A stretch of DNA of 64,000 bases from Competibacter_A sp037045535 (GCA_037045535.1 JBAOHI010000082.1:496001-560000), one strand, 5' to 3'; shown: positions 25,429 to 34,504, counted from the stretch's first letter. A program made the numbers and translations. The notes: generated by a model not told the origin, from the sequence alone.

Positions 25429-26771
25429 TCGTGCCCCAGTCCTGGGGGGTGTTGAGCCGTCGCTGGGCCTTGCTCCTGCTAGGTGCCGCAGCGCTGGGGT
25501 GGCTGGCAGGCCAAGTTCTGTTGGCGTTGCTGATCGCAGTCTCGGGATGCTTGGCTTGGCAGTTGTGGCAGCTGTATCGGTTGGAGCGCTGGCTGTTGGA
25601 CGATAAGGAGGCCAGCCCACCGCAAGCCCTGATATGGGGGGGTATCGCGGCTCACATCGACCGCTTGCGTCGGCAGAACCGCAAACGCAAGCGCAAATTT
25701 AGTCGCCTGCTGGAGCAGTTCCAACAGGCCACCGCCGCGCTACCGGACGCCGCTGTGATCCTCGGTGAGGACGATAAGGTTTTCTGGTGTAACGGCGCCT
25801 CTCAATCATTGCTGGGATTGACGCCAGGGCGGGACATCGGTTTGCCGGTGATTAACCTGCTGCGCCATCCCAAATTCATAACATTTCTCGGCCACCGTCG
25901 CTTGGGCGAAAGTGTGGAGTTTCCCTCACCGGTGGACGACACCCGCGTGCTGAGCGCTCGCATCGTCCCCTACGGCAAGAAGCAGCGCTTGCTGCTGGCC
26001 ACCGACATCACCCGGGTTCGGCGGTTGGAGCAGATGCGTCACGATTTTATCGCTAACGTTTCCCACGAATTGCGTACGCCGCTCACAGTTGTGATCGGCT
26101 ATCTGGAAACCCTGCTCGATAGCGACGATCCGAGTCTGGAGCAATGGCTACAGCCGTTGCGCGGGATGCGACAGCAAGCCGGCCGGATGCTGCATCTCAT
26201 CGAGGATTTGCTGATGCTGGCGCGCCTGGAATCGCAAAAGGACCGGACGCCGGGCAAGCCGGTGGCGGTACCGGCCATGCTGGCGGATATCGCTGACGAT
26301 GCCATCGCCCTCAGCGGTGATCAGAACCACCAAATTGAATTGAGCGCCGACCCCCGTCTGTGGATTCTCGGTTGTGAAAAAGAGCTGCGCAGTGCCTTTT
26401 CCAATCTGGTATTCAACGCGGTCCGTTACACGCCGGCCGGAGGCCAAATTGAAATTCGCTGGTTTACCGATGCCAGCGGTATCCATCTAGCGGTGGAGGA
26501 CAACGGTGAGGGCATCGCTTCCCACCATATACCCCGGCTGAGCGAGCGGTTTTATCGGGTTAACCGCGATCGGTCGCGCGGCAGCGGCGGCACCGGACTG
26601 GGTTTGTCCATCGTCAAGCATGTGTTGAACAATCACGGTGGTCGGTTACGCATCAGCAGCGAACTAGGGAAGGGCAGCTTGTTCGTGTGCGAGTTTCCGG
26701 GCCAGTTGCGGGTGGAGTCTTCATCGCCTTCACCTCCCGTCGGTTCGCCACCGAGTGCTGGGGTCTGTTAG
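25425..26771 (+). CDS. phoR: Phosphate regulon sensor histidine kinase PhoR
   Basis: 448 residues from GTG at 25425, which overlaps the phoB stop; another GTG two codons later is possible. Two close hydrophobic segments lie at about 10-45, followed by a basic linker (RQNRKRKRKFSRLLEQF), a PAS domain (about 95-195), the dimerisation/phosphorylation helix with FIANVSHELRTPLTVVIGYLE, and the ATPase domain with LVFNAVRYTP, VEDNGEGI and GGTGLGLSIVKH. It lacks a large periplasmic sensor, as PhoR proteins do, and should take its signal from the Pst transporter through PhoU. No pst genes are in the window. Confidence 0.95.
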   Translation: MIVPQSWGVLSRRWALLLLGAAALGWLAGQVLLALLIAVSGCLAWQLWQLYRLERWLLDDKEASPPQALIWGGIAAHIDRLRRQNRKRKRKFSRLLEQFQQATAALPDAAVILGEDDKVFWCNGASQSLLGLTPGRDIGLPVINLLRHPKFITFLGHRRLGESVEFPSPVDDTRVLSARIVPYGKKQRLLLATDITRVRRLEQMRHDFIANVSHELRTPLTVVIGYLETLLDSDDPSLEQWLQPLRGMRQQAGRMLHLIEDLLMLARLESQKDRTPGKPVAVPAMLADIADDAIALSGDQNHQIELSADPRLWILGCEKELRSAFSNLVFNAVRYTPAGGQIEIRWFTDASGIHLAVEDNGEGIASHHIPRLSERFYRVNRDRSRGSGGTGLGLSIVKHVLNNHGGRLRISSELGKGSLFVCEFPGQLRVESSSPSPPVGSPPSAGVC

Positions 26772-27029
26772 CGGTCGAATGGTATTCGACGGGGTGGCAG
26801 GTGATTCCTGTCACACTATCACTCTTTTGCCGCAGTTCGCGCTGATCTCAACACAATGCTGTATCTTTTGTATTAAGATTTCCCATGAGGTCGTTCAACT
26901 CCGATATAGATTCGTCTTGCTTGCTGTTGACAAAAAACGATGGGTGTTCCGAATCCTCTTCGGAGAATGAGAGAGGAACGGATCCCCGTCCGATACCGCG
27001 CGACTTCCCAGTTTTGGAGGATCGCCCCC

Positions 27030-27435
27030 ATGCGAGAATTCATCCGCCATCCAGCCGACATTCCCATCGAATGCCAAATTACCCGTCAACATAGCGGCCG
27101 CCGTGGGCGCCTCAAAAACATCGGCCAAGGTGGGTTGTGCTTTGAAGCCGCGAGGGCGTTTCAGTGCGGCTGCGTGATTCGGATCATCATCCCGGTGCGG
27201 GAGCCACCCTTCGAGACGACTGGTACCATCGTTTGGTGTCGGCTCGTCAATAGCCATTACGATGTGGGTGTCCAGTTCGCCGATGCGAACACCGAATTTT
27301 CGGTGCGAATGATCGAGCAGATTTGCCATATCCAACGCTATCGAAAGGAAGTGCTGGAAGCAGGGGCGACAACTGTCGGAAGCGGAAGCAGCGCTTGAAT
27401 GGGTGACCAAGTACGCCAAGGATTTTCCGACCTAG
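27030..27435 (+). pseudogene. PilZ-domain protein, frameshifted near its C-terminus
   Basis: ATG at 27030 has a GGAGG site 9 bases upstream and is preferred over an in-frame upstream extension. The PilZ c-di-GMP-binding elements are visible: REFIRHPADIPIEC with the N-terminal Arg, then KNIGQGGLCFEA in place of the D-x-S-x-x-G motif. The current frame stops at 27398 after an odd Gly/Ser-rich tail. Skipping one G at 27360 lets the protein continue QGRQLSEAEAALEWVTKYAK and end at 27435, giving about 134 residues and a tail that reads like real protein and fits relatives as I remember them. It probably reads c-di-GMP for surface or motility control. Either sequence error or recent damage. Confidence 0.7.
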
Positions 27436-27808
27436 CGCGGCCACCTGCTCTTGCAGAAACCGTTTGGAAGCTGCCCTGAACAGTTCGTCCCCATCATGGA
27501 GCGGTGTCGCTCCGTCTGGAAGTCCTACAGGGTGACCCTTTTACGGACGTCAGGCACGGCTATACTTCTCAGGTAGCAAGGTTCGCAACCTCGAAACCAG
27601 CGAACGCATCCGCAGGCAGCATTGGCTGCCATCACCCAAAAAAAATCAATCATTGCCTTGAACCTTGCAGGGTGTGCCGGGGAATGACTAAGCAAGCCCA
27701 AGCAACGAAGCGTTCGTGGGCAGCGGTTCCCGCTCGATCACGGGTGGGCGAGAGGTGAGCCGCAACAATAATAACCCCCCTAATTATTCCCTGACGGAGA
27801 TCAAGACA
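27436..27808. other. 373-bp gap between the PilZ gene and a small exported protein
   Basis: No gene is recognisable. A perfect 6-bp stem GGCAGC/GCTGCC with a 4-base loop lies at 27615-27630, followed by an A-run. I looked for a c-di-GMP riboswitch because of the neighbouring PilZ gene, but the conserved core is not there. The last 100 bp probably contain the promoter of the downstream gene. Confidence 0.3.
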
Positions 27809-28210
27809 ATGAACCATTCAAAACATTTGTGCGCTTCGCTGCTGATTGCCCTGCTGACTGGCGGTATGACCGTGGCCCACGCGGGCGATCTGTGCCGAAA
27901 CGTGAGGTTCCAGATTACCAACCAGAAAAACCATGCGATCACGATCACCCAGGTGAAGTATTTCAACCAGACTAACAACCGGCTGCAAACCGAGGCCATC
28001 CGTAACATCCAATGTGCGGCCGGTGCGACCTGCGTCACCAAGGGAGATAATTTGCGCGACTCCGAGGGGCAAGACCTCACTCGCTTCATTTTCATTCTGA
28101 AAAACGAGGGCGGCGAGAATCGACACGAAACCGGGGTCAAGGGAACCGGCAATCCCCGGTGTACCGCGGATAAAACCTACGGTCCGTTCGTGATCACCGC
28201 CAACGATTGA
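27809..28210 (+). CDS. Small exported protein of unknown function
   Basis: 133 residues. ATG at 27809 is chosen for its GGAGA site and because a signal peptide starts there (MNHSKHLCASLLIALLTGG, cleavage after AHA). The mature part of about 105 residues has four Cys (DLCRNVRF, NIQCAAGATC, NPRCTADK), which suggests two disulfides in the periplasm or outside, and predicted beta strands (VRFQITNQ, HAITITQVKYF, TRFIFILKN). I do not recognise the family. It stands alone between a PilZ gene and a convergent transporter gene. Confidence 0.7.
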   Translation: MNHSKHLCASLLIALLTGGMTVAHAGDLCRNVRFQITNQKNHAITITQVKYFNQTNNRLQTEAIRNIQCAAGATCVTKGDNLRDSEGQDLTRFIFILKNEGGENRHETGVKGTGNPRCTADKTYGPFVITAND

Positions 28211-28231
28211 CGGTGGCGTCTCCTTAAAACT

Positions 28232-28269
28232 CGGTCGGCGGCTGTCATCGGTTCGATGGCCGCCGACCG
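28232..28269. terminator. Strong hairpin between the small exported protein and the SLC13 transporter
   Basis: CGGTCGGCGGC at 28232-28242 pairs perfectly over 11 bp with GCCGCCGACCG at 28259-28269; inside the loop CATCG/CGATG forms a second stem. Read on the minus strand it is followed by AGTTTTAAGG, so it could terminate the transporter transcript as well as the plus-strand gene 22 bp before it. Confidence 0.65.
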
Positions 28270-28362
28270 GATATCGCGAGAGGGCCGCTTGCTCAGTCGG
28301 CGCTGGCTGGACTTGACTTGCGGAACTTGAGCCCAAGGTCGGAATCGACGAGTGATCCGGTG

Positions 28363-30192
28363 CTACAACGGCAGGAACAGCGGTACCACCAGCAGCGTCA
28401 GCGCCATCACCAGCAGCAGCAGCGGCAGACCCACCCGCACGAAATCGTTGAAGCGGTAGCCGCCGGGCACCAGAACCAGGGTGTTGACTGGCGAGGATAC
28501 CGGAGTGGCAAAGGCCGCCGAGGCTGCCACTGCGACGGTCATGGCGAACGGATAGGGTGAAACGCCGATCTCCTGAGCGGCGGTGATAGCGATGGGCGCC
28601 ATCAGCACGGCTGTCGCGGTGTTGGAGAGAAACAGGCCGATCAGTGCCGCCAGCAGGAAGATACCTGCCAGCAGGGCTAGCGGGCCGAATCCGCCCAACC
28701 CCGCCACCAGTCCGTCGGCGATCAGGGCTACGCCGCCGGTTTTTTCCAGCGCCCGAGCCAGCGGCAACATGCCGGCGATTACCACCAGGCTAGGCCAGTT
28801 GATCGAGCGGTAGGCATCTTCCAGCCGCAGGCAGCGGAACAAACCCATGGCCAACGCCGCTAGCAGCACTGCCGCCGCATTGGGCACCCAACCGAAGGTC
28901 ATCGTAGCCACCATCGCCAGCAGGACCAGCAGTGCGAACGGCGCTCGCCGGTAGGCTGGGGCAACTTCGCCAAATTCCGCCGGCAGACCCAACACCAGAA
29001 AATGCTGGCGGTCGTCCTGAAGCAAGCCGATCTGTTTCCAGGAACCGGCGACCAACAACACGTCGCTGACGGCTAACTTCTCGTCGCTCAGGTTGCCCGG
29101 CAGTGGTTGGCCCCGGCGGCGGACGCCCAGCACGCTCAGGCCGTGCCGGCTGCGGAACGTAGCCTGACGCAAGGTTTGGCCGACCAGTTCCGAATCCGGC
29201 GGCAGCAGCACTTCGACCATGCCAAGCTCTTTGACCAAACCTTGCCACTGGTTATCCTCGATTGGTAACCGATCCAGCCGTTTGGCAGCGATGACGGCCT
29301 CTGCGGCGTCGGTCGGGCCAACCAGATAAAAGATATCGCCAGCGTGCAGTTCGGTGGTGGCCAGCGCTGGGACTACTTTGTCGCCGAATCGGCGCTGGCG
29401 CTCGACACTGACCAGGGTGACGCCATGGCGACTACGCAATTGAGCCTCCGCCACGGTCCGGCCGGCGAGAGGCGAATTCGACCCGACCCGCAGCCGGTGC
29501 AATTGGCCGATCAAGTTATAGCTCTCGCCCAGCTCCCACAGGGTTTGCCGGCGACCGGCGGTTCCAGTCGGGGGAACGTTGGCCGGCAGCAAGCGAGAAC
29601 CGACGACTGCCATATAGACGATGCCTATTCCTAGCATCAATAAGCCAATGGGGGTGATGCCAAGAAAGCCGAAGGGTTTCAGGCCGGCCGCGCGCAGGGC
29701 ATCGTTGACCATCAAGTTGGGCGGGGTGGCGATCAGGGTCAACATTCCGCTGAGCAGCGCGGCGAACGCCAGCGGCATCATCAGCCGACCGGGACCGATG
29801 TTGAGCCGGCCAGCGATGCCCAGCGCCACCGGGATGAAGATCGCGACCACTCCCGTCGAACTCATGAAAGCGCCCAGTCCGGCTATCGTCAACATCAGCA
29901 GCACTAATAATCGGGTTTCGCTGGCTCCCGCCACTCCAGTCAGCCAGACGCCGATCCGGTTGGCAACGCCAGTCCGCACCAGTCCCTCGCCAACTACGAA
30001 TAATCCGGCGATTAGTATCACCACCGGATCGCCGAAGCCGGTCAGCGCGTCCGATACCGGTAGAATGCCACCCAATATCAGCGCCACGATGACTAGCAGG
30101 GCCACTATGTCCGGCCGTAGTCGGTCGCTGGCAAACAGCGCGACGGTGACGGCCAGCACGCCGAAAACAAATCCGGTATCGGAAGTCATCAA
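28363..30192 (-). CDS. SLC13/DASS-type anion permease with two TrkA-C (RCK_C) domains
   Basis: 609 residues. An N-terminal membrane half (about 1-205) and a C-terminal membrane half (about 395-609) flank a soluble middle part with two TrkA-C-like domains (about 225-390; GSNSPLAGRTVAEAQLRSRHG and DSELVGQTLRQATFRSRHG start them). Family signatures are FMSSTGVVAIFIPVALGIAG with LMMPLAFAALLSGMLTLIATPPNL in the first half, and FLSNTATAVLMAPIAITAA and FATPVSSPVNTLVLVPGGY in the second. Such proteins carry dicarboxylates, sulfate or other anions with sodium; the substrate here is not clear. Confidence 0.85.
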   Translation of the reverse strand: MMTSDTGFVFGVLAVTVALFASDRLRPDIVALLVIVALILGGILPVSDALTGFGDPVVILIAGLFVVGEGLVRTGVANRIGVWLTGVAGASETRLLVLLMLTIAGLGAFMSSTGVVAIFIPVALGIAGRLNIGPGRLMMPLAFAALLSGMLTLIATPPNLMVNDALRAAGLKPFGFLGITPIGLLMLGIGIVYMAVVGSRLLPANVPPTGTAGRRQTLWELGESYNLIGQLHRLRVGSNSPLAGRTVAEAQLRSRHGVTLVSVERQRRFGDKVVPALATTELHAGDIFYLVGPTDAAEAVIAAKRLDRLPIEDNQWQGLVKELGMVEVLLPPDSELVGQTLRQATFRSRHGLSVLGVRRRGQPLPGNLSDEKLAVSDVLLVAGSWKQIGLLQDDRQHFLVLGLPAEFGEVAPAYRRAPFALLVLLAMVATMTFGWVPNAAAVLLAALAMGLFRCLRLEDAYRSINWPSLVVIAGMLPLARALEKTGGVALIADGLVAGLGGFGPLALLAGIFLLAALIGLFLSNTATAVLMAPIAITAAQEIGVSPYPFAMTVAVAASAAFATPVSSPVNTLVLVPGGYRFNDFVRVGLPLLLLVMALTLLVVPLFLPL

Positions 30193-30376
30193 TAGGTTGC
30201 CTCCATACCATCACGCGACTGGGAAATGGGGTAGCCTCTTACGCGAGCGGTTTCGGGCTGTGCCCCGTTAAGATTTTTGGCAGCCGGCTGCTACGTTGCC
30301 GGAAAAGTCATTGAAGTGATAATAAACAATAGGTTTGATGAGATAACCGGCTCTCGCTGTGATGAACACAGCGCCG

Positions 30377-31111
30377 TCAAAGCACCTGTCTCAAAAATGC
30401 CTGCGCCCTTGGTTCCTTGGGCGCGGTAAAAAATTCAGCCGGTGGTGCGTCCTCCAACACCTTACCGGCATCCATGAACATCACCCGATGGGCGACTTCG
30501 CGGGCGAAACCCATTTCGTGCGTCACCACCGCCATGGTCATCCCTTCCCGTGCCAACTGCTGCATCACGTCCAGCACTTCGCCAACCATTTCCGGATCGA
30601 GCGCGCTGGTCGGTTCGTCGAATAGCATCACTTTGGGATCCATCGCCAGGGCGCGGGCGATGGCGACTCGCTGTTGTTGACCTCCCGACAAGCGGGAGGG
30701 GTATTCGTGCGCTTTTTCGGCAATACCAACCTTAGTCAGCAAGGCCATTGCCTTGGTCTCGGCCTCGGCCGGTTTGCGCTTGCGCACGACCCGCTGTGCC
30801 AGGGTTACGTTCTCTAGCACGGTCTTGTGCGGGAACAGATTGAAGTGCTGAAACACCATCCCGACTTCACGGCGCACCAGGTTGAGGTTGGTTTTGCTCT
30901 CAGTCAGGTCAATGCCGTCGATAATGACTTGCCCGTCGTCGAATTCTTCCAGGCCATTGAGGCAGCGCAGAAAGGTGGATTTGCCCGAGCCGGACGGGCC
31001 GATGATCACCACCACCTCACCCTTGCTGACTTGCGTGGACACATCGTCCACCGCCCGTACCGGTTTGCCGCGACCCTCGAATATCTTGACCAGATTTTTG
31101 ACTTCAATCAC
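30377..31111 (-). CDS. Polar amino-acid ABC transporter, ATP-binding protein (GlnQ type)
   Basis: 244 residues. Walker A GPSGSGKST near residue 39, Q-loop MVFQHFNLFPH, signature LSGGQQQRVAIARALA, Walker B VMLFDEPTSALDPE and switch THEMGFAREVA are those of the polar amino-acid class. It is the last gene of a three-gene operon with the permease (8-base overlap) and the binding protein, all minus strand. Uptake of an amino acid or opine-like solute is inferred. Confidence 0.9.
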   Translation of the reverse strand: MIEVKNLVKIFEGRGKPVRAVDDVSTQVSKGEVVVIIGPSGSGKSTFLRCLNGLEEFDDGQVIIDGIDLTESKTNLNLVRREVGMVFQHFNLFPHKTVLENVTLAQRVVRKRKPAEAETKAMALLTKVGIAEKAHEYPSRLSGGQQQRVAIARALAMDPKVMLFDEPTSALDPEMVGEVLDVMQQLAREGMTMAVVTHEMGFAREVAHRVMFMDAGKVLEDAPPAEFFTAPKEPRAQAFLRQVL

Positions 31112-32072
31112 TGCGGGCGAATCTCCGTTCCAGCCAGAAGAGCAACTGCGAAAGCAGCGAGGTCACGACCAGATAGAGCAGGGCGACCGTGAACCAGATT
31201 TCGAAGGTGGCGAAATTGGAAGTGATGATTTCCCGCCCGCTCTTGGTCAGATCGGTAATGGCGATGACCGATACCAGCGAAGAATCCTTGATCAGGCTGA
31301 TGAACTGCCCCGCCAGTGGCGGCAGTACCCGCTTGAAAGCTTGCGGCAACACGATATAGATCATGGTCTCGGTTGAGCTCATGCCCAACGAACGCGCTGC
31401 CTCGGTTTGGCCCTTGGCGATGGACTGAATGCCGGCGCGGATGATTTCGGCAATGTAGGCGCCGACGAACAGCGCCAGCGCCCCCACGCCGGCGACGATC
31501 CGATCCAGATTTAACACCGTGCCGATGAAGAAATAGAAGATAAAAATCTGCACCAGCAATGGCGTGCCTCGGATCAGCTCGATATACAGCACCGCTAGGC
31601 CGCGCAACGTGGGATTGGGTGACAATCGGCACAGTCCTGTAATCAGCCCGATCACCAATCCAACGAAGCCAGAAACGAGGGAAATCCAGATGGTGACCCA
31701 AAGTCCTTGAGTGAGTGGGCCGATTTTCCAGTGCCGTTCCGCGCCGATGTCGTCATTATCGGCGATGGGATCGCCAGCCTTGACTTTCAGCGTATCGGTC
31801 TCGACGGTGACTGTTGTGGGTTGTCCGCCGCCTTCCGGCACGATTTCCACCCGGCTGTACGTACCTTCCGGGGTGATTTTTTGCACGGTACCGGCAAATG
31901 GTGCCGATAGCATTTCTTCGTCCAGATAGAAGAAATACTGCGGCACCCGCTCCCAACGCCACTCGTAGTGAACCCGCTTAGTGGCGATCCATAAGCTGAC
32001 GGTCATTCCTAACAGGATAATGACCAGCAGCGCCTGCCAGGGCCACTGGACAGTATGTCGTTTCAGCGGCAC
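31104..32072 (-). CDS. Polar amino-acid ABC transporter permease with an inserted periplasmic domain
   Basis: 322 residues, longer than the about 220 usual for this class. After the first membrane segment (about 13-30) comes an extra segment of about 80 residues, with LSAPFAGTVQKITPEGTYSR and LKVKAGDPIADND, which looks like a lipoyl/hammerhead-type fold. The standard permease core follows from about residue 115: PLTQGLWVTIWISLVSG, ELIRGTPLLVQIFIFYF and the ATPase-coupling EAA loop EAARSLGMSSTETMIYIVLP with the downstream LKDSSLVSVI-type motif. Only the binding protein (2-bp gap) and ATPase genes are linked. The insert is unusual and may touch the binding protein. Confidence 0.85.
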   Translation of the reverse strand: MPLKRHTVQWPWQALLVIILLGMTVSLWIATKRVHYEWRWERVPQYFFYLDEEMLSAPFAGTVQKITPEGTYSRVEIVPEGGGQPTTVTVETDTLKVKAGDPIADNDDIGAERHWKIGPLTQGLWVTIWISLVSGFVGLVIGLITGLCRLSPNPTLRGLAVLYIELIRGTPLLVQIFIFYFFIGTVLNLDRIVAGVGALALFVGAYIAEIIRAGIQSIAKGQTEAARSLGMSSTETMIYIVLPQAFKRVLPPLAGQFISLIKDSSLVSVIAITDLTKSGREIITSNFATFEIWFTVALLYLVVTSLLSQLLFWLERRFARSD

Positions 32073-32074
32073 GG

Positions 32075-32872
32075 CTACTGTACGTCTTTCAGCCAGTCCG
32101 TATTCTTAAACCATTTATCGTGTAACTTGGCTTGTGTGCCGTCTTTCTTGATTTTCGCCAGAAAGCCGTTGATCGCCTTGAGAAATTCTGGATCATTCTT
32201 AGCAACGGCCCAGCCGATCGGCTCATCGGTGAAGGGCTTGTCCAGAAACACTAGCTTGCCTTCGCCACGTTGCGCGATGGCGACTAAGTTGTAGGGAGAG
32301 TCATAAACGAACGCATCGGACTTACCGTTGACGACGTCGATGACGGCTTCCTGCTCGGTTTCGAAAGAGTTGTATTTCGCCTTGGGGATATATTTCTTAG
32401 CGGCGATTTCGCCGGTCGTGCCGAGTTTGGACGCAACCTTGTATTCAGGCTTGTTAAGATCTTTATAGGATTTAATCTTACCGGCCAGCTCCTTGCGTAG
32501 CAGGATGGTTTGGCCGATTTCCATGTAGGGGTCGGAGAAATCCACCGTTTGCTTGCGCTCGTCGGTGATGGTCATCCCGCTCATGATGATGTCGCACTTA
32601 TTGGTAATCAGCGCCGGGATGATGCCATCCCAAGCGGTGCTGACCAGTTCCAGCTTGGCCGCGCCCAGATCCTTGACCATCAGTTCGGCCAAGTCGGGGT
32701 CGAAGCCGATGATTTGCCCACGCTTGTCGGTCATTTCAAACGGCATGTAGGCGGGTTCTGTGCAAACTCGCAAACCGTCTTTTTTGATTTGTTCCAGCTT
32801 GCCGGCCCAGGCAGGCGACAAGCCGAAACTGAACGCAGCAAACGCGGCAAAGACAATCACGCTGTTTTTCAT
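32075..32872 (-). CDS. Amino-acid ABC transporter substrate-binding protein (SBP family 3)
   Basis: 265 residues. A signal peptide (about 1-23, AWA-G) precedes the family 3 fold: LRVCTEPAYMPFEMTDKRGQ, IGFDPDLAELMVKDLG, WDGIIPALITNKCDIIMSGM with the family motif, TDERKQTVDFSDPYM, and GTTGEIAAKKYIP in the second lobe. It should capture the substrate in the periplasm. First gene of the operon; the transported compound is unknown. Confidence 0.9.
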   Translation of the reverse strand: MKNSVIVFAAFAAFSFGLSPAWAGKLEQIKKDGLRVCTEPAYMPFEMTDKRGQIIGFDPDLAELMVKDLGAAKLELVSTAWDGIIPALITNKCDIIMSGMTITDERKQTVDFSDPYMEIGQTILLRKELAGKIKSYKDLNKPEYKVASKLGTTGEIAAKKYIPKAKYNSFETEQEAVIDVVNGKSDAFVYDSPYNLVAIAQRGEGKLVFLDKPFTDEPIGWAVAKNDPEFLKAINGFLAKIKKDGTQAKLHDKWFKNTDWLKDVQ

Positions 32873-33040
32873 GCGGCCACTCCACTCAAACTAGGAGATC
32901 GTTATTGTTGGAAATACGGTGCAAGCGATTCCGGTTGCACGGCGTAGGACAGAGCTTTGGAAAGACTTCAGTAATAATAGTGCAATGTTGGCTTTGAATG
33001 GGAAAGCATCTTCCCTCGCAGCGGGTCAGATCAGGTTAGC

Positions 33041-33196
33041 TCAGGTCGATTTCCCTTCATCGAGCAGTTCGCGGATGACCATTGGGGTGCCGCACTTGGG
33101 ACAGCGCGGCATTTCCTCGATAGGAATGTAAATGATTGAGGTGTGGCGACACTGGGGGCATTGAATCTGGACCGGTTCCGCCTTATCGCGCCGCAT
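33041..33196 (-). CDS. 51-residue zinc-ribbon mini-protein
   Basis: ATG at 33196 lies inside the end of the argD gene (14-base overlap, different frame) behind a GAGGAG site. The protein has two knuckles, CPQC at residues 13-16 and CPKC at 32-35, separated by HTSIIYIPIEEMPR, a classical zinc ribbon. It ends LLDEGKST. Such mini-proteins may bind metal and a protein or RNA partner; translation is probably coupled to argD. It is too short for most gene callers but has all the marks of a real gene. Confidence 0.75.
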   Translation of the reverse strand: MRRDKAEPVQIQCPQCRHTSIIYIPIEEMPRCPKCGTPMVIRELLDEGKST

Positions 33197-34436
33197 GAGT
33201 CAGCTCCTCGTCCGTTGGGACGATGGAGGGCGAAAGCCGGGCGATGGCTTGCTCGAAACGCTGTAAGCCTTCCTCGATCAGATTGTCAGGGATGATCAGA
33301 GAGGGTGCCAAGCGGATGACATCCGGTCCGGCCACCAATACCAGCAAACCTTCCTCCAACGCAGCCTTGATGAAATCCCGGCTGCGGCCGTGCCAGGGTT
33401 CGATCAGTTCGCAGCCGAGCAGCAATCCCTTGCCACGCAGTTCTCGAAAGATCCCAAAGCGGTTGTTGATCCGGTGCAGTCCAGCCATGAACACCTCGTG
33501 CTTGCGGCGCACGCCGGCCAGCAGTTCGGGATCGCTCAGCAACTCCAGCGCCGCGCCAGCAACCGCGCAGCCCAGCGGATTGCCGCCGTAAGTGGTGCCG
33601 TGGCTGCCAACGTTGAGGCTGGCGGCGATGGTCGAAGTCGTCAGCATGGCGCTGATCGGGAAGCCGCCGCCGAGCCCCTTGGCGGTGGTCAGAATATCGG
33701 GCGTGACGCCATAGCCCATATAGGCGTAGAGATGGCCGGTCCGACCGTTACCGGATTGCACTTCGTCGAAGATCAACAGCGCCCGGTGCCGGTCGCACAG
33801 CTCGCGGACTCCGTGCAGAAATTCCGGTGTGGCGCTGATCACACCGCTTTCGCCCAGCACCGGTTCCAAAATCACCGCACAGGTCCGGTCGGAAATGGCC
33901 TCGGCAAGAGCGGCCAGATCATTGAACGGGACATGAGTGATACCGGGCGGCAGCGGCTCGAAGCCTTCGGTGTATTTGGGTTGGCCACCGACCGAGACGG
34001 TGAACAGCGTGCGGCCGTGAAACGAGGGCGTGAAGGCGATGATCTCATGCTTATCCGGCCCGGCGTGGTCGGCGGCATACTTGCGGGCCAGCTTGAGCGC
34101 GGCCTCGTTGGCTTCGGCACCGGAATTAGCGAAGAATACCCGTTGAGCAAAGGTTAGCTCGCACAGCCGGCGGGCCAGTTTAAGTGCCGGTTCGTTGGTC
34201 AGTACATTGCTGACGTGCCAGAGCTTGCGTGCCTGTTCGGTCAGCGCCGCGACCAGTTTCGGATGGGCGTGGCCTAGCACGGTCACTGCGATACCCCCTC
34301 CGAAATCGATGTAATCTCGGCCTTCCTGATCCCACACACGCGAACCCTCGCCGCGTACCGGGACAATCGTCGCCGGGGCGTAGTTGGGCACCATGACTTC
34401 ATCGAACAATGCGCGGGTGACGGGGGAGTGGTTCAT
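33183..34436 (-). CDS. argD: Acetylornithine/succinylornithine aminotransferase family protein
   Basis: 417 residues from ATG at 34436, chosen because the family N-terminus (VMVPNYAPATIVPVRGEGS) follows; the frame is open about 24 codons further. Class III PLP aminotransferase features: FANSGAEANEAALKLARKY, SFHGRTLFTVSVGGQPKY, LLIFDEVQSGNGRTG with the cofactor Asp, and the Schiff-base Lys in LTTAKGLGGGFPISAM. The SGNGRTG and TYGGNPLGCAVA sequences fit ArgD/AstC. ArgD makes N-acetylornithine in arginine synthesis; some also act in lysine synthesis or arginine breakdown. The stop overlaps a zinc-ribbon gene. No other arg or ast gene is near, so the exact role stays open. Confidence 0.85.
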   Translation of the reverse strand: MNHSPVTRALFDEVMVPNYAPATIVPVRGEGSRVWDQEGRDYIDFGGGIAVTVLGHAHPKLVAALTEQARKLWHVSNVLTNEPALKLARRLCELTFAQRVFFANSGAEANEAALKLARKYAADHAGPDKHEIIAFTPSFHGRTLFTVSVGGQPKYTEGFEPLPPGITHVPFNDLAALAEAISDRTCAVILEPVLGESGVISATPEFLHGVRELCDRHRALLIFDEVQSGNGRTGHLYAYMGYGVTPDILTTAKGLGGGFPISAMLTTSTIAASLNVGSHGTTYGGNPLGCAVAGAALELLSDPELLAGVRRKHEVFMAGLHRINNRFGIFRELRGKGLLLGCELIEPWHGRSRDFIKAALEEGLLVLVAGPDVIRLAPSLIIPDNLIEEGLQRFEQAIARLSPSIVPTDEELTHAAR

Positions 34437-34504
34437 CGTAGCGGTCCCGGTTTGAAATGACAGTGCTGAGTGAATGGTAAAGATATTCTTTGATTGCAAT
34501 GAAA

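Noticed and set aside
27540..27640. Possible c-di-GMP riboswitch beside the PilZ gene
   Set aside because: The stretch has GCA/GGC-rich stems and a PilZ neighbour, but the conserved core of the GEMM class is not present in order, and the downstream gene starts about 170 bp later.
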